Below are positions 36,196 to 47,686 of a stretch of DNA of 64,000 bases, in pieces. Numbering within the stretch: the first letter of the stretch is position 1; the number at the start of each line of letters is the position of its first letter. The notes under the pieces are model-generated. The model ran no database searches and had not been told where the DNA came from. It was given only the letters and a program-made list of their open reading frames with translations. The DNA is from Xanthostigma xanthostigma (Eukaryota > Arthropoda > Insecta > Raphidioptera > Raphidiidae), in the NCBI GenBank assembly GCA_963575645.1, contig OY754470.1, forward strand, positions 24,224,501 to 24,288,500. The letters are read 5' to 3'. The position numbers were made by a program, and so were the translations under genes.

Positions 36196-36370
36196 TAATA
36201 ACTATAGTCTGCAATAATTATTAGAAAAATTTTATTATCGAAACAATGTCAATGTCTGGATTCAAACCCAAATCTTCACCATCGCGGCGACTGAATTATC
36301 ATTTATTTTACAGTAACATATCTAAACAATTAACCTCTCTCATATTATACGCAATTCAGATGCTCTCTGT

Positions 36371-36430
36371 GATATTTGACGTATTATAATAATGTCTTTG
36401 AACGCATGCAATGACGCGGGTAACGACCAG
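36371..36430 (+). mobile_element. decayed Helitron 3' end next to family K
   Basis: GATATTTGACGTATTATAAT ... GCGGGTAACGACCAG|T parallels 21746-21816. CCAG replaces CTAG. It directly abuts the start of the family K foldback. Confidence 0.45.
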
Positions 36431-37229
36431 TATTATATATTATGACATTTGCTACTCGTTTGCATGACTAACTATCTAATATGATGTCATTAGTAAAAAT
36501 TTACCAATGTATCTTAATTAGCTTCATAATTAATTCCTTTTTGAGAGATCTTCAGAACAAAAAACAGCTGATTATTTTAATTTTAAAATATTTCCAGTAC
36601 TATAAAGTGTAGAAAAAACTTTTGTAGCAAAATAATTAGAATAATAAACCATTACGAAAAGCATACCCTTTTGACAAAAAAAAACAACTTTATAATGCAT
36701 ATGTTGTCTGCGCATGTGCCAATTTTCCCCAAAAACAATAGGAGTCTTCATATGTACTTACATGCCAAGCATATTACCAAAATTTGGTTACGATTCGCTC
36801 AATTGTTTGATCTGTATCGTGCTTCCTCCAACAGGTCGATCCGCCATTTTATTTTTGTCATTTAGTTTTTGAGCACGATACAGGTCTAACGGCTGAGCGA
36901 ATTGAGACCAAATTTTGGTAAGATATTGGACATGTAAATTTGAAAAACCTTCATGTTTTTGGGAAAGATCGACGCATGCGCAGAATAGATATGCGCTAGA
37001 AAATGTTTTCAGTATCGGTTTATTATTTTATATATTTTTCCAAGAAATTTTTGTAAATTTTTTTCTTCTAAAATTTAGTTCCAGAAATTTTTGAAAATCA
37101 AAAAAGTCAGCATTTCTTTCGTTCTGAAGATCTGTCAAAAAGAATGACAATTAGCTATGGTTGGTTTTTACATATGATACCATATTATGTAGCCATGCAA
37201 ACGACTAGCAAATATCATAATACATAATT
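36431..37229. repeat. foldback element family K, full copy
   Basis: The left arm (ATTATATATTATGACATTTG, CTCGTTTGCATG) and right arm (CATGCAAACGACTAGCAAAT, ATCATAATACATAAT) are inverse. Further paired blocks are AGATCTTCAGAAC, TGCGCATG and CCAAAATTTGGT. The centre is near 36840. A left-arm-only copy is at 21817-22200. Arms have diverged, so it is older than the 16197 foldback. Confidence 0.78.
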
Positions 37230-37974
37230 ATAGCCGTTAACAAACATTATATTTCTTTATTATACAGAGCTACTGGCGGAAACCTATTAACTTATGCGTT
37301 AAAAAACGTCCACGCACCAAGATCACACACTGAGGGCTGTATTTATCCAGATTAAGCTAAGCACATTAAGCGCAAGACACTGCAGTGATAAAAATTTAAC
37401 GATTTGTGTTCTGTCAATAATTCGTGATATATAACAGAATACTTAGCTGTTGTAATAATAACACATATAATATATTATTATACATGATGTTGTACATAGG
37501 TGATTGTTTAGTGATTTATACATTGCAACAATACAAATCAAAACAACTTAACAAATGTAGAGCTCTCAACACTCATTTAGTTACATAGTTACTTAACAAC
37601 AAAACAGGGCTTGGCTCATTTCAATAACAAAATAATATAAATCAATCACATAATATACACACAAATACTCTAAAAGTTTGCATGAATATGTCTAGTTGTA
37701 GAAGTGATTATGATTTATGAAATAATACTCGCAATGCATGGAGCGATATGTCGTTTTTATGTCAAATACCTACATCATATAGCAATCGACAACAACAAAA
37801 GATGCGGCGATCGTTTTGTACGCCACTGGAATGGTCGCACGCCTCTGACACATCAGCAGCTTGCGATTTCAATTAAGTTGCGTAGAAATAGTCGCTGATA
37901 TTTAGGAACAATTTTAACGGAAGGTTTTCTGTGTAGGCACGTCATCCAATTTTATACAGTGTTTCAGAACAAGA

Positions 37975-38548
37975 GTCGGAAAAAAGGCTTGTGATTCCTT
38001 GGCTAATTCTATAAGAAACATGGATTCGCAAAGTGCAAACGCTCCGTTTTCGAAGCACAGTGTGTCAAAAAATGATTTATTTTGTTTATTGATATCTCGG
38101 GAACCTTTCGAGATTCAAAACTCAGCTTTTGTACTATTAGCTACTTTTGAAGCGCTTATTAATTTTTTTTTCTTACGTCAGTGATGGAGATTTTAGGGTT
38201 GGCTAAGTGTATTTGCCCCTATTTTCTGTGACACTGAGGAAATTGGCCTTCTGAAAGCAGATTTTAAATCGCCAATGCTTTTTTTCACGATGTGATCAAA
38301 AGCTCTAGCGAGAAAAACGGAATTTTATGAGAAAAGTAACATGATCACAAAACGTTTATTGGACAAAACTGATAAAAATCACACTGGCTGAAAATGCCCT
38401 TCCCCTACTTCTTAATGACTGCCTATTGTATTGCATTTTTTGACACCCTGTATCTCGAAAACGATGCGTTTGCGGACCCATGTTAATAGAAACGCGTTTC
38501 TTAGATTTAGCCAAGGAACCGAACCCTTTATTTTCCGACACATGTTTT
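37975..38548. repeat. foldback element with diverged arms
   Basis: The left arm GAGTCGGAAAAAAGGCTTG...TGTGTCAAAAAATG (37977-38075) is the inverse of CATTTTTTGACACCCTG... ...TTATTTTCCGAC (38434-38545). It includes TTCCTTGGCTAA, AACATGG and CGTTTTCGA in both arms. A 158-codon minus ORF crossing the right arm is incidental. Confidence 0.7.
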
Positions 38549-39017
38549 TTTGACGATAAAGTTATTTGGTGACGGAGCGTCGCTCCAAACGACGCGACAC
38601 GACGGTAAGCTGTCGTCGCAATAATTGGATAACGTATCGAGTCGGCAGAAAATGTTCCGCCTGAGATTGTTCTCAGTGGTGGGCAATGATAGACAAGTTT
38701 CTCTACATCATGTATGTAGATAATGTAAGCAATGTAGATTTTATGTAAACATATTGCGCTTGAGGTTTCGTTTCTGGTGGACAATAAATACATCAAAAAA
38801 TATAAACACCATGAATTACAAAATCTTGGCATGAATATACCAAATAAAGCGTCAAAATTGCTTGATGATGATAGAAAAAGTTACCTCATTTTTTTAAACT
38901 TAAAATATTTTCCATCCATCCTAGCATCCTCAAAAAATGCCGACACATTATTTGATACACTCGTGTCAAGATTTTAAAATTCATGCTGTTTCTGGCACAT
39001 TAAACCTACTTTGAAAG

Positions 39018-39605
39018 TAAAGGACCCCACACAAACCTTATGGGATTTGGTTCTCGGTTAAATTGATCGAAAATAGTTTTATTTTATAGTTTAAAGGTCG
39101 CTAAGAAAAAGTTTCCATGGGAACATAGCCTAAAAACCAATAGATTTTTAGCTACAGATATGTTAATTTGATTTTAGATATAGGAATATCCAAATATTAA
39201 GAGCACTGTGGTTGAAACAAAAATAAAAAAATAAAGAATAGTTACTTCTTACCAACAGTTTTATTAGCGGATGCACATTTTGGGAGCTATGCTCTCATCT
39301 TCAGCAAACACTAAACTGTTTACTGTTTGCTGAAGGGTGACACCTTCCAACATTACCTAGTCTTAGAGTATTTTTTTATTTCTAAAAAAGAGCCCAAAAG
39401 TTGAACATGGAACATGTATGTGAATTTAATGGATGTTCCTATATCTAAAATCTCGCTAAACATATCTGTAGCTAAAAATCTATTGGTTTTTAGGCTATGC
39501 GCCCATGGACACTTTTACTTAGTGACCTTTAAACCATAAAATAAAATCATTATCGATCAATTTAACCGAGAACCAAATCCTATAAGGTTTGTGCGGGGTC
39601 CTTTA
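39018..39605. repeat. foldback element family X, copy 2, with an insert
   Basis: Ends TAAAGGACCCCACACAAACC and GGTTTGTGCGGGGTCCTTTA are perfectly inverse; arms of about 100 bp match copy 1 (3986-4491). Between about 39190 and 39345 a segment with CTCATCTTCAGCAAACAC is absent from copy 1 and probably represents a separate insertion. Confidence 0.8.
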
Positions 39606-40615
39606 GTGTTGAAAGTCGTACAAGAAGCCACGCATTATTAAACTTTCAAAGCGTTTTCTATCTATCAATCACCAAATGAAACGTAATTTCAACGTTTGCA
39701 TTATCTACAATTACGATATAGAAAATTACTATTGTCTATTGATTGTGCGACCATCACTAATGGTAGGTTTCTGAAGAAAAGTAACCTGACGGCGTAGATG
39801 TCCGTAATATATCTTAATTACCAATATTCAACTCTTTTATTATTCGCAATCTTTAAAAGAGCAAGGAAGTAAATTTTTTAAATTAAAAAAAAAATATATA
39901 GTAATGCTATTCTCATTTTTTTAAAGGTGGTCAGTAATCACTTCACTTCCCGATTCACTATTTTAATAGACATTCATTTTTGACAATTTCAAATTAAAAT
40001 ATGCATTCTTATAAAGAGAATATTTTGACTATTGGGAATGATATTCAGCTAAATAAGTAGGTACTTACCAGAAACCAACCATCGATTTATGAAATCTGAA
40101 AAGTCACAGTTAAATATATAGGTTTTAGATTTAAAAATATATACAAACTCGTGTTTTTATTTGCCCCTTTTTAAAAATCGTCACAATGTAATGTTTTTAC
40201 GCTGCAAAATCATAGACTTTTTACTAATAGACTAGACAGTTGACTGTATGGAACTGTTATGTAGTGAGGTAAGTCACCTTTTGTAGTTTAGGTAAAATTG
40301 ATTGCACTTTGACTAAACTACGTAGCCTGCAAATTGCAGCTTGCATCAAATCTTCAGTGCATGTCAGCTGTCTAATGGAACCTTAAAATCTTATATTCGT
40401 GATATTTTTATTAAGGTTTAATGGCTCTTTAAGCAATAACAGCTATTTTATTGTTGAAATGCGATTGAAAGGCAGATGCACTTAATGTAGAAAAAGTTAA
40501 GTAAATTGAATTTAAAAATATTTCGATATCTTCTTCAAAATTCGAGACAAACAATGTTAACTCCAACTACGAATAATTTTAAAAGGAATGCAGAAAGATT
40601 ATACGATTGCAACAT

Positions 40616-41494
40616 TTAAGGACGTAGTCTGGTGTTCGGGTTTCGGAAAATCGAATTTATTTTTTTTACATTTTTAGTAAGTATAATATATTGAGAAAAT
40701 ACTGTAAAAATTTTAGACCGAAATATTAAATATTTACAAAGCTATAGCATATAGTCGAGAGCAGCAACGGTCTTACGGTAAGACTCTTACCTGCTCTTAC
40801 CTCTCAATTGTTATCACGTTACCTTTATACTCTCGCAGAGTAGAGCAAAACAATTATCAGAAAACGATGCCTTTGAAGAAACTGAAGGTTTACTATACAC
40901 CAGGCATAGCTGATTGGTGTAATTAATATTCATTTTTATTTTTTTGTAAGAAATCTGAAATCAAAACTTTAAACGCGTTTTTCTCAAAACTACGTTTTTG
41001 TAAGCGGCGCGGGTGATTGAAACAATTGTATACAACCGTTTTCTACACAGCAATAGCTCCATCCAGTACTAGAATTACTTAATTATCAAAATTATTTCTA
41101 TTTTTTTAACCGATTTTTAACGATAAAATCACGATTTTCTCGATGTTTTTTTTTAACCCGCCATTTGTTGTTTATCAATAAAAATGTTTATTTCTAGTAC
41201 GGGATAGAGCCACAAGCCTACGAAACAATAACCAAGTTTATTTTTATAATTCAAATGACTGCAAGTGACGTTATCACCCGCGGTACCCACCTACCTCCAT
41301 TTAAAGTTGTCTACTTTAGATTAAAAAAACTATTATAAAATGGCATAAAATTAAGCAAATAAAATTTTTTTTTCTTAGCTTGCGATGTCAGTAAAAAAAT
41401 GTAACAAAATTGAAATGATTGTACATTATTTTATTATTAAAAAAAATTCTGAAATAAGGGTTGAAACGAGCCTTAACATAGGACTACGTCCTAA
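40616..41494. repeat. TTAA-flanked element family A, copy 3
   Basis: Starts TTAAGGACGTAGTC; ends GACTACGTCCTAAA, so the right TTAA is mutated. It lacks about 20 bp near 41035 present in copy 1. The most diverged of the three copies. Confidence 0.83.
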
Positions 41495-41942
41495 ACAAAG
41501 AATTCTCAAATTTCGCGTTCACAAGCAGTTTCCAAGAAAGTCCCTTTTTCACCCTCTAAGGGTTAATTAAAAAAATAAAACCGATCGAGCATGTAGCTGC
41601 TTATTTTTAACGATTTTAACATTTTGCTAAAAAAGACTACAACTCCCATTTCACCTCCATAGGAGTTGAATTAAAAAAAAATTAAGTTGGTATGTTGAAT
41701 TCAAAACCTCTCACTTGAGTGAATTGTGAGATATAGACATTTGTCGAAAAAATTTAGATCCCCTTTTGGCCCTCTTAGGGGTTGAATTTCCAACAATCCT
41801 TTCTTTTTACGTTTCTAGGTCATAAAAGCAGCCTACTGTCCAAATTTTAATATTTTCTGTGTTAGTCCGTCATCGGTTTGTCTTTGAGTGACGTCATTGC
41901 GCAAAAGAACCTAAAATACGTACAACCAGTGAGCATATCTTA

Positions 41943-42416
41943 AGCCGCAACATGTTTTATAAACTTGTTGCCTAAAACTTAAACTTCGAACTTTTGTTTT
42001 AAAACTTATTACAACATTAAACATTTGTTGTACAACATTGCTGTGGTTGTCCTATTTATTTCAAACATGTTTAAACAAACTTTTGTCAGTTCAGTTGACA
42101 AGATGGCCTCAAACGACGCAACAAAGGTTTATAAAACATGTTGCATAGTGTAAATGCGGCTAAAAGGTCCAAATACGCGTTTAAACATGTTTTATAAACA
42201 AAAGTTGATAATACACAGATTTTCTTTTATCTGTACCTACTCGGGCTGGGAAGACATAAACCTGTTGCAAAACATGATTTTATGTTGTAAATAATGCTTG
42301 TTGTACAACATTCTACAACTTTTTCTAATGCATTCTTAAAATTGTTGCAATATGGGTCGCAACTGTGTTGTACAAGAGAAGTTTATTAAACATGGTGCAT
42401 AGTGTAAATACGGCTT
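41943..42416. repeat. MITE cluster with ACATGTTTTATAAAC motifs
   Basis: Inverse ends AGCCGCAACATGTTTTATAA (41943) and CATAGTGTAAATGCGGCT (to 42161) with GTTTATAAAACATGTTGC inside. A second right end, ACATGGTGCATAGTGTAAAT, follows near 42390. Either one compound element or two overlapping copies. Confidence 0.65.
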
Positions 42417-43015
42417 TACAGTGTTCATGGTGTTTACCTATAGCTATTCGAAATTCGTTTTACCCTGCCTTTTTTTTCTAATAATATCTTGTTATGTATG
42501 ACTCTATGCAATTGTTACGCAATGATAATTATTTCTTTTCATTTAATATTTTTGTCAAATCATTTCAAGTTAACTACTGTGAAAACTACTCGGTATTTTT
42601 TATTTTTATTCAAAATTACAAACTCAACATCAACGTCGTTGAAAGAGTTTGTGTACGAATTGATTATAGTATCCTACCGATGGTATAAATGGTATGTCAT
42701 TCAATTTAACACTAAAGGTGTCGGGTTCGAGTTTCTATTCTAATGATATTTTTATAACACTTTATGTCATAGTAACTTCATTATGTTCTATAAATAATGA
42801 GAAAACACTTCGAGATAAACGACTCCGAGGTAGAAAAAAAATGACTTTTCAGATAATCATGAATCCACTGACAATGAATAATACTGCACACGACAACTTT
42901 TCATAATATTTTGGACTGATTTATAATGTACTGGCAATGGCAAATAGCGCTTAGCTACTTAGGGAATCTTAATCTAATGACATTGCTATAAGATTCACCG
43001 TTTATTTTGTTTCAG

Positions 43016-43112
43016 CGAAGAGGTAGAACGATGCCAAGTATGGAGTAGCAACATCACTCAACAGATCGATCTTGCCTTCAATATATTTTTTATGGTGTAT
43101 TTTTTTATACGA
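43016..43112 (+). CDS. slo: slo exon encoding S1-S2 loop and S2
   Basis: 97-nt exon: one base completes the split Ser codon, then 32 codons. The peptide runs EEVERCQVWSSNITQQ (loop), then IDLAFNIFFMVYFFIR (S2). The acceptor is TTTCAG just before 43016; the donor is CGA|GTAAGT. The loop is extracellular in the BK topology, and its N-I-T is a potential N-glycosylation sequon (inference). The Drosophila protein as I remember it has KW and NN where this has VW and SN, an ordinary divergence. Outgoing phase 0. The reading frame stays open a little into the intron. Confidence 0.96.
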
Positions 43113-43449
43113 GTAAGTTTTCATTGATAAATTTAATTACAAATGAACATTGGTAATAATTATAATCATAGGCCTCTAATGATCTTATAGTAAAAAAATT
43201 ATAAAACTTTTTTGGGTAGGTATCTATATGAAGCAGCGTGAACATTTGTGTAACACATTTTTTTGTTTTGTCTGAATACGAAATCGAAGACCTGGCTGAA
43301 GGGTAGTGGGGTCTAGGGAAGCAACTTTTCACGTTGCAAAATTTTATTTGCAAATATTAATTGAGCATTTAATAAAATAAGTGCATTATTTAGTCGGGTC
43401 TAAATGCTTACCAGGCGGTTTCAAAACTGGGAATAATATACGTGAGTGC

Positions 43450-43610
43450 GGGTAAGACGCTATGGGTAGGTTGAAGTATGAGAGAGAGACAGAGAGAGCG
43501 CGCATATCGACGGCTTTATGACTTTTGCACCGCCATTATATGGGTAGGCTAAAGTGTGAGAGAGCGTATAACGACGACCGGCTGAATTGAAGCGTGTTTC
43601 GGTGCAAATG
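43450..43610. repeat. GA-rich imperfect direct duplication
   Basis: Two units of about 84-90 bp open with TATGGGTAGGTTGAAGTATG and TATGGGTAGGCTAAAGTGTG, each followed by (GA)n and then CG-containing sequence (CATATCGACGGCT, TATAACGACGACCGGCT). GA runs like these can bind GAGA-type factors; no direct evidence of regulation. Confidence 0.5.
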
Positions 43611-44194
43611 ACTCTGACAAGACATACACATACTTTTTTCTATCTCACATTGATTTGCCTGGTACTTTTTCTTGTACAGATATCACCCGTTTCTAATAAA
43701 CTTTTGGTTCCATTATGTACGGAATTAGTAGTTCGAGAATACCTACTTTTCGTATTTCCTTTTTAATACTCGTTGAACACTGACAACAGACTTTGTTTAA
43801 ACTTTATGACACGCTTCTGTAAACACGCCATCTTTCCACGCACAAAAGCAGAAGCGCTTTGGCAGTAGGACATCAAAATCGATTCTTACTATGCACTAAT
43901 ATTATTTGAATTCTTCATTTAAACTGTCCTAGCTATGATAGTTTCTTTCAGACACAATTTGGACTCATCCGTTATATAAAATACATTATATATTTACTGG
44001 AATTTTTTTATTAAAAATTACAGCAGTGTAGGATCACGGACCACGGTATTTTTTTATTAATACGAAATTAGAAATAAATTTTTGACAAAATTTCAAGCAT
44101 CTTTAAAAATAGTTCCGACATTTTAATGGTGCGCAGTGCGGTATTTCAATTAGATATTCTGCATTCTATCTATAATCAGGTTTATATTAAAATA

Positions 44195-44566
44195 CTAGCT
44201 TTTACCCGTGACTTCATCCGCGTGGAATCAGTGTGTACAAGTGATATAATTGATTAAAAAAATCGAAAATTCAAGAAAGATTCTTATTTAAATTAAATTT
44301 CATCACAATCATCCCAGCGGACCGCTGGGACGATTGTGATGATTTTGTCCGGCCGTTACAGCGTAACTTTATACAAAATTACGACCCCTATTTCATCCCC
44401 ATAGCGGTTGAATTTTGGGGGGAAAGTCAAGTAGCCTATGTCTTTCCCCAGACTTCAAACTATTTCCGTATTAAATTTTATCACAATCGGCCCAGTTTGG
44501 CTTGGCCGTGAAAGCGTAACAGACAGGCAGACAGAGTTACCTTATCATTTATAATATTAGTATGGA
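44195..44566 (-). mobile_element. Helitron, minus orientation
   Basis: On + it begins A|CTAGCTTTTACCCGTGAC and ends TTTATAATATTAGTATGGA|T. Reversed, this is A|TCCATACTAATATTATAAA...CTAG|T, a Helitron terminus common in Lepidoptera. Contains a local palindrome ATCATCCCAGCGGACCGCTG near 44308. Non-coding. Confidence 0.75.
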
Positions 44567-44588
44567 TTAAAACATTGTCATTATACAC

Positions 44589-44908
44589 TTATAATACGCG
44601 CCACGAACCTAAAAGGCTCGGAAGTTAGATGCGAATGCGGGCTTGCGCTTGTACAGTCTGTTGAAAAACTACAAACTCGCAACTCAACAAAACTAAAATA
44701 ACAATAACAACTTGACAATAGCGTACTCGACTGTACTTTAAAGCAGGAAAGCGACAAGTGACGAGCGATCACGGCCAGTCACCGACGAGCGCACGTTCCG
44801 TACAGATCGCTGGGAGGTGGTGAGAGTCACAACGGCTCTAAAATGTGCCTTTGCGACGCTGTTTGTGACTAGCTTCCGAACCTTTTAAATCCATGGCGCG
44901 TATTATAC
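44589..44908. repeat. MITE family D, copy 2
   Basis: Ends TTATAATACGCGCCACGAAC and TCCATGGCGCGTATTATA inverse, both followed inward by AAAAGG..TCGGAAG or its complement. Same orientation as 31552-31881 and highly similar. Confidence 0.85.
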
Positions 44909-45210
44909 CTTTTACTCTGATAACGCTCCTCTTGTTATCACAGCCTTCGTTGCTGTTCGCTGTTTTTTGTTAAAAAAAATTGTTAAATTGGAAGACAAAA
45001 GGCGATTTATAACTTTACAGTCAAACCTTGGAATTACTGTTTTTATTTCTATGTCCATATATTATATTTTTATATAATAATTTATTGTTCTTGCATAATT
45101 AGTAACAAAAATGGGGATAGAAATGCATATTCCGAAATATGAAGGTTTGATTCTGTTCCAGAATAAATCAATGGTATTTTACACTGACACGATTCGTTTC
45201 CCTTATTTTT

Positions 45211-45739
45211 TTAAGGTAGTACAGCACCAAGGCAACTTTAAATAAAAGGCTTGATTTTTTTTTATATTTCGGTAGATGGATGATTGATTTTTCCAAAACT
45301 AGTCGGTGAAAATTAAAAAAAAACTATTTAAATTAAAGTTAAAACCTTAATAAATTATTGAAAACAAAGAAAATCGTTGTGCCCGACTAATTAAAAAAAT
45401 ATTCAATCTTTTTAATTAAATATCTTTTTAATTAGTCGGGCACAATGGTTTTTTTTTTGTTTTCAATACTTTATTAAGGTTTTAACTTTAATATAAATAG
45501 TTTTTTTTTTTAATTTCCACCGACTAGTTTTGGAGAAATCAATGAAAACATATCATCCATCTACCGTTTTACCATAAAGCCAATGTTAAATATGCCTACT
45601 TTTGAAGTCATTTATTTATTTAAATAATCAGGCAACCCCCCCTAAAATTTTCAGAATTGGTGTAGACTTAGTCCAACTTCATATAAAACAAAAATCAAGC
45701 CTTTTATTTAAAATTGCCTTGGTGCTCGTACTACCTTAA
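45211..45739. repeat. TTAA-flanked foldback element family I
   Basis: TTAAGGTAGTACAGCACCAA and the inverse TTGGTGCTCGTACTACCTTAA form the ends, with TTAA on both sides. The arms continue inward with AAATAAAAGGCTTGA and CCGACTAGTTTTGG to a centre near 45410 (TTAATTAGTCGGGCACAA in both). No ORF. Unrelated in sequence to family A although both carry TTAA. Confidence 0.85.
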
Positions 45740-45799
45740 GTTGTTCTACTAAATAATCTAAGTTTGAAAATGTATTGATAAATTTTATTTTAATTACAG

Positions 45800-45911
45800 T
45801 TTATAGCCGCTAGTGACAAACTCTGGTTCATGCTGGAGATGTATTCATTTGTAGACTATTTTACGATACCCCCGTCATTTGTATCTATATATTTGGATCG
45901 CACTTGGATTG
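45800..45911 (+). CDS. slo: slo exon encoding S2 end, S3 and S3-S4 turn
   Basis: 112-nt exon: 37 codons plus one base. It begins [17 protein letters not shown] and continues [20 protein letters not shown], matching the S2-S3 turn, S3 and the very short S3-S4 linker of Slo1. The acceptor is TAATTACAG and the donor G|GTAAGT at 45912. The last G pairs with GA of the next exon to form the Gly that opens S4. The next intron is only 91 bp, far shorter than all others here. No indels or stops. Confidence 0.97.
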
Positions 45912-46002
45912 GTAAGTAATTCAAACCGGAATCAAAAAAAATCTATTATGAAAAAATAGTTTCATGATAAAAGTTTACATTGACGGTTAACTTTGTTCGC
46001 AG
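45912..46002 (+). other. slo: short slo intron between S3 and S4 exons
   Basis: 91-bp intron with GTAAGT donor and TTCGCAG acceptor. It is the only short, repeat-free intron among those visible here. The neighbouring frames join perfectly across it (split Gly codon G|GA). Confidence 0.93.
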
Positions 46003-46154
46003 GACTGCGTTTCCTGAGAGCATTGCGTCTAATGACCGTGCCTGATATCCTGCAGTACCTCAACATACTCAAAACTTCTAGTTCTATTCGTCTTGCTCAA
46101 CTAGTCTCAATATTCATCTCAGTCTGGTTAACAGCCGCTGGTATTATTCATTTG
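46003..46154 (+). CDS. slo: slo exon encoding S4 voltage sensor and S5
   Basis: 152-nt exon: two bases finish the Gly codon, then 50 codons. It reads [20 protein letters not shown] followed by [20 protein letters not shown] and [10 protein letters not shown]. The three arginines spaced every third residue in LRFLRALRL are the charged positions of the BK S4 sensor; the [19 protein letters not shown] stretch is S5. The acceptor is TTCGCAG and the donor TTG|GTATGT. Outgoing phase 0. The frame stays open into the intron, but that tail is intronic. Confidence 0.97.
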
Positions 46155-46262
46155 GTATGTATTTCAACGGACTTCAAAAAATGGAAGAACTTCTTTATTC
46201 GATTGCCTTTTTTTTGTATGTCTGTCCGTCGACAAGTTCGCCGGCTGTGAACTGATTATTTT

Positions 46263-46525
46263 TGAAGTGAAAACTTCTTTAGCGGCGTTGTACACTTTTT
46301 TGTAATGGGTAAAAAATGTTAAACTCGCGTCAGGAAAAGTAAGAACTGGGTGAGCGAGAAAACTCTCTAAGTGATAGTAATTGTTTATACAACGTTAGAC
46401 ATCTAGCGTTGAAATATCGTACATAAAAATGCAATCTATGATACAAACCATTTTGATCGAAAATTCGTAAGACGTTAATATTCAAGTTTTCACTTCTGCC
46501 GGCACTCCCGGAGTGCAACCCGTCT
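46263..46525. repeat. element with GAAGTGAAAACTTC ends
   Basis: The left end TTTGAAGTGAAAACTTCTTT and right end AAGTTTTCACTTCTGCC are inverse. An internal segment, AAAACTCTCTAAGTGA, is shared with the pogo-like element at 47092. Recognised as a repeat type frequent in Lepidoptera. Confidence 0.65.
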
Positions 46526-47091
46526 TTTTTTTTTATTTGATAGAGTATGTCTCAAAGTTGGTCACTTAGCAAAATCGCTTCAGCAACTTTTTAGAAAATT
46601 AACGAAACTATTGCCAAAGTTGTAGTTATCGGCGTGAATGTTGATCTTCGGTTTCATTATATATTAAAAAAGACCACTAAAAAATTTGTATATATTTTTT
46701 TAATGAACATCCTTCAAATAAGGGTCACTAAAAAGTGTAAAATAACTTTTAGATTGGCACCAATTTTATCCAAGTACATAAAGCGTGATAGTAATTGGTG
46801 CCGACTTAAAAACTAAAAGTTTTTTATTTATAATCTTGCTCCGTTCAAACACCAGCACATGTGAAATTCCCAAATACCTAGTCAAATATTTTTTACACAG
46901 ATTTCAATAGCGATCACTTTTATCAAAAAATTATTATTTAAAAAAAATTCTCCTAAAAAATGTATAGTCAATTTGTCATCAATATATTATTTTGTTATTC
47001 GATTTTTTGAGAGAAACAACTTCTATATTACATATATTTTTTTCAAATTGGCTCACGTTTTCCTACAGTTTTTTTTTTTTTTTTTGTTATA

Positions 47092-47564
47092 TACAGTCAA
47101 ATCTGAGTGAGTGAGAACTGGGAAAGCGAAAAAACTCTCTAAGTAAGAGTAATTACCAGGTACCGTCTTTGTAACCCACTAAAACCTCTAAGTGAGAAAC
47201 AGAAACCTCTTTAAGAGAATGACATTTTTCACTCAAGGACCTCACTAAATGAGACTACTACTTGCCTGTACCGCTATAAGCGATAGTTGAACTTATTAAT
47301 AGTTGCACAAAATTCAAGAATTAATCATAATTAATAGCTGAACTAACTATAAGATTGTTTTTGTATCATTGTTTTTTTTTAGCATCTATGTCGAATTATC
47401 TATGTCGAAAAATACATACATATTTATCACTACATATTTGCTCTATTTTTATAGACCTCTATAAATGAGAAAGGTCACTCCTGTACCTCTGTAAGCTAGA
47501 AACCTACATAAACGAAAAAGAGATCGCGGCCCCTTGAACTCTTGCTTGTTCAGGTTCGACTGTA
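47092..47564. repeat. pogo/mariner-like MITE
   Basis: Ends TACAGTCAAATCTGAGTGAG and CTTGTTCAGGTTCGACTGTA are inverse, with TA at each edge. The interior has repeated CTCTAAGTGAGA-type units on both sides (for example ACCTCTGTAAGCTAGAAACC). No transposase ORF. It lies wholly inside the intron before the pore exon. Confidence 0.75.
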
Positions 47565-47686
47565 TTTGGTTTATGTAGTAGTATAACAATATAACAGTTC
47601 TTAACACATTTAAGCAGCGCTTTAATAAACTCAAGATGTGTCCAGTATTTTAAGTATATTAACTATTAATTAAATTATTTTAACAG

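Larger units (their letters stand above)
32032..43015 (+). other. slo: slo intron between S1 and S2 exons
   Basis: 10984-bp intron with GTAAAT donor and TTTCAG acceptor. From 32032 to about 34480 it is very AT-rich, with nothing recognised. It then carries repeats listed separately: 34485-34841, 35807-36195, 36371-36430, 36431-37229, 37975-38548, 39018-39605, 40616-41494 and 41943-42416. The stretches 37230-37974, 38549-39017 and 39606-40615 show no gene or repeat I can name. 41495-41942 resembles insect interspersed-repeat filler (lines of the type CACCCTCTAAGGGTT). 42417-43015 shows nothing. No extra slo exon was seen. Confidence 0.85.
43113..45799 (+). other. slo: slo intron between S2 and S3 exons
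   Basis: 2687-bp intron with GTAAGT donor and TTACAG acceptor. It contains a GA-rich imperfect direct duplication (about 43450-43610), a minus-strand Helitron (44195-44566), a MITE (44589-44908) and a TTAA-flanked foldback (45211-45739). The foldback ends only about 60 bp before the S3 exon. The part from 43620 to 44194 shows nothing I recognise. Confidence 0.85.
46155..47686 (+). other. slo: slo intron between S5 and pore exons
   Basis: 1532-bp intron with GTATGT donor and TTTTAACAG acceptor. It holds an inverted-terminal element (46263-46525), about 560 bp of AT-rich sequence in which I see nothing (46526-47091), and a pogo-like MITE (47092-47564) that ends 122 bp before the pore exon. Confidence 0.85.

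Noticed and set aside
38356-38832. 158-codon minus ORF, the longest in the window.
   Set aside because: It overlaps the right arm of a foldback repeat and has no recognisable domain or splice context; length alone is not convincing.
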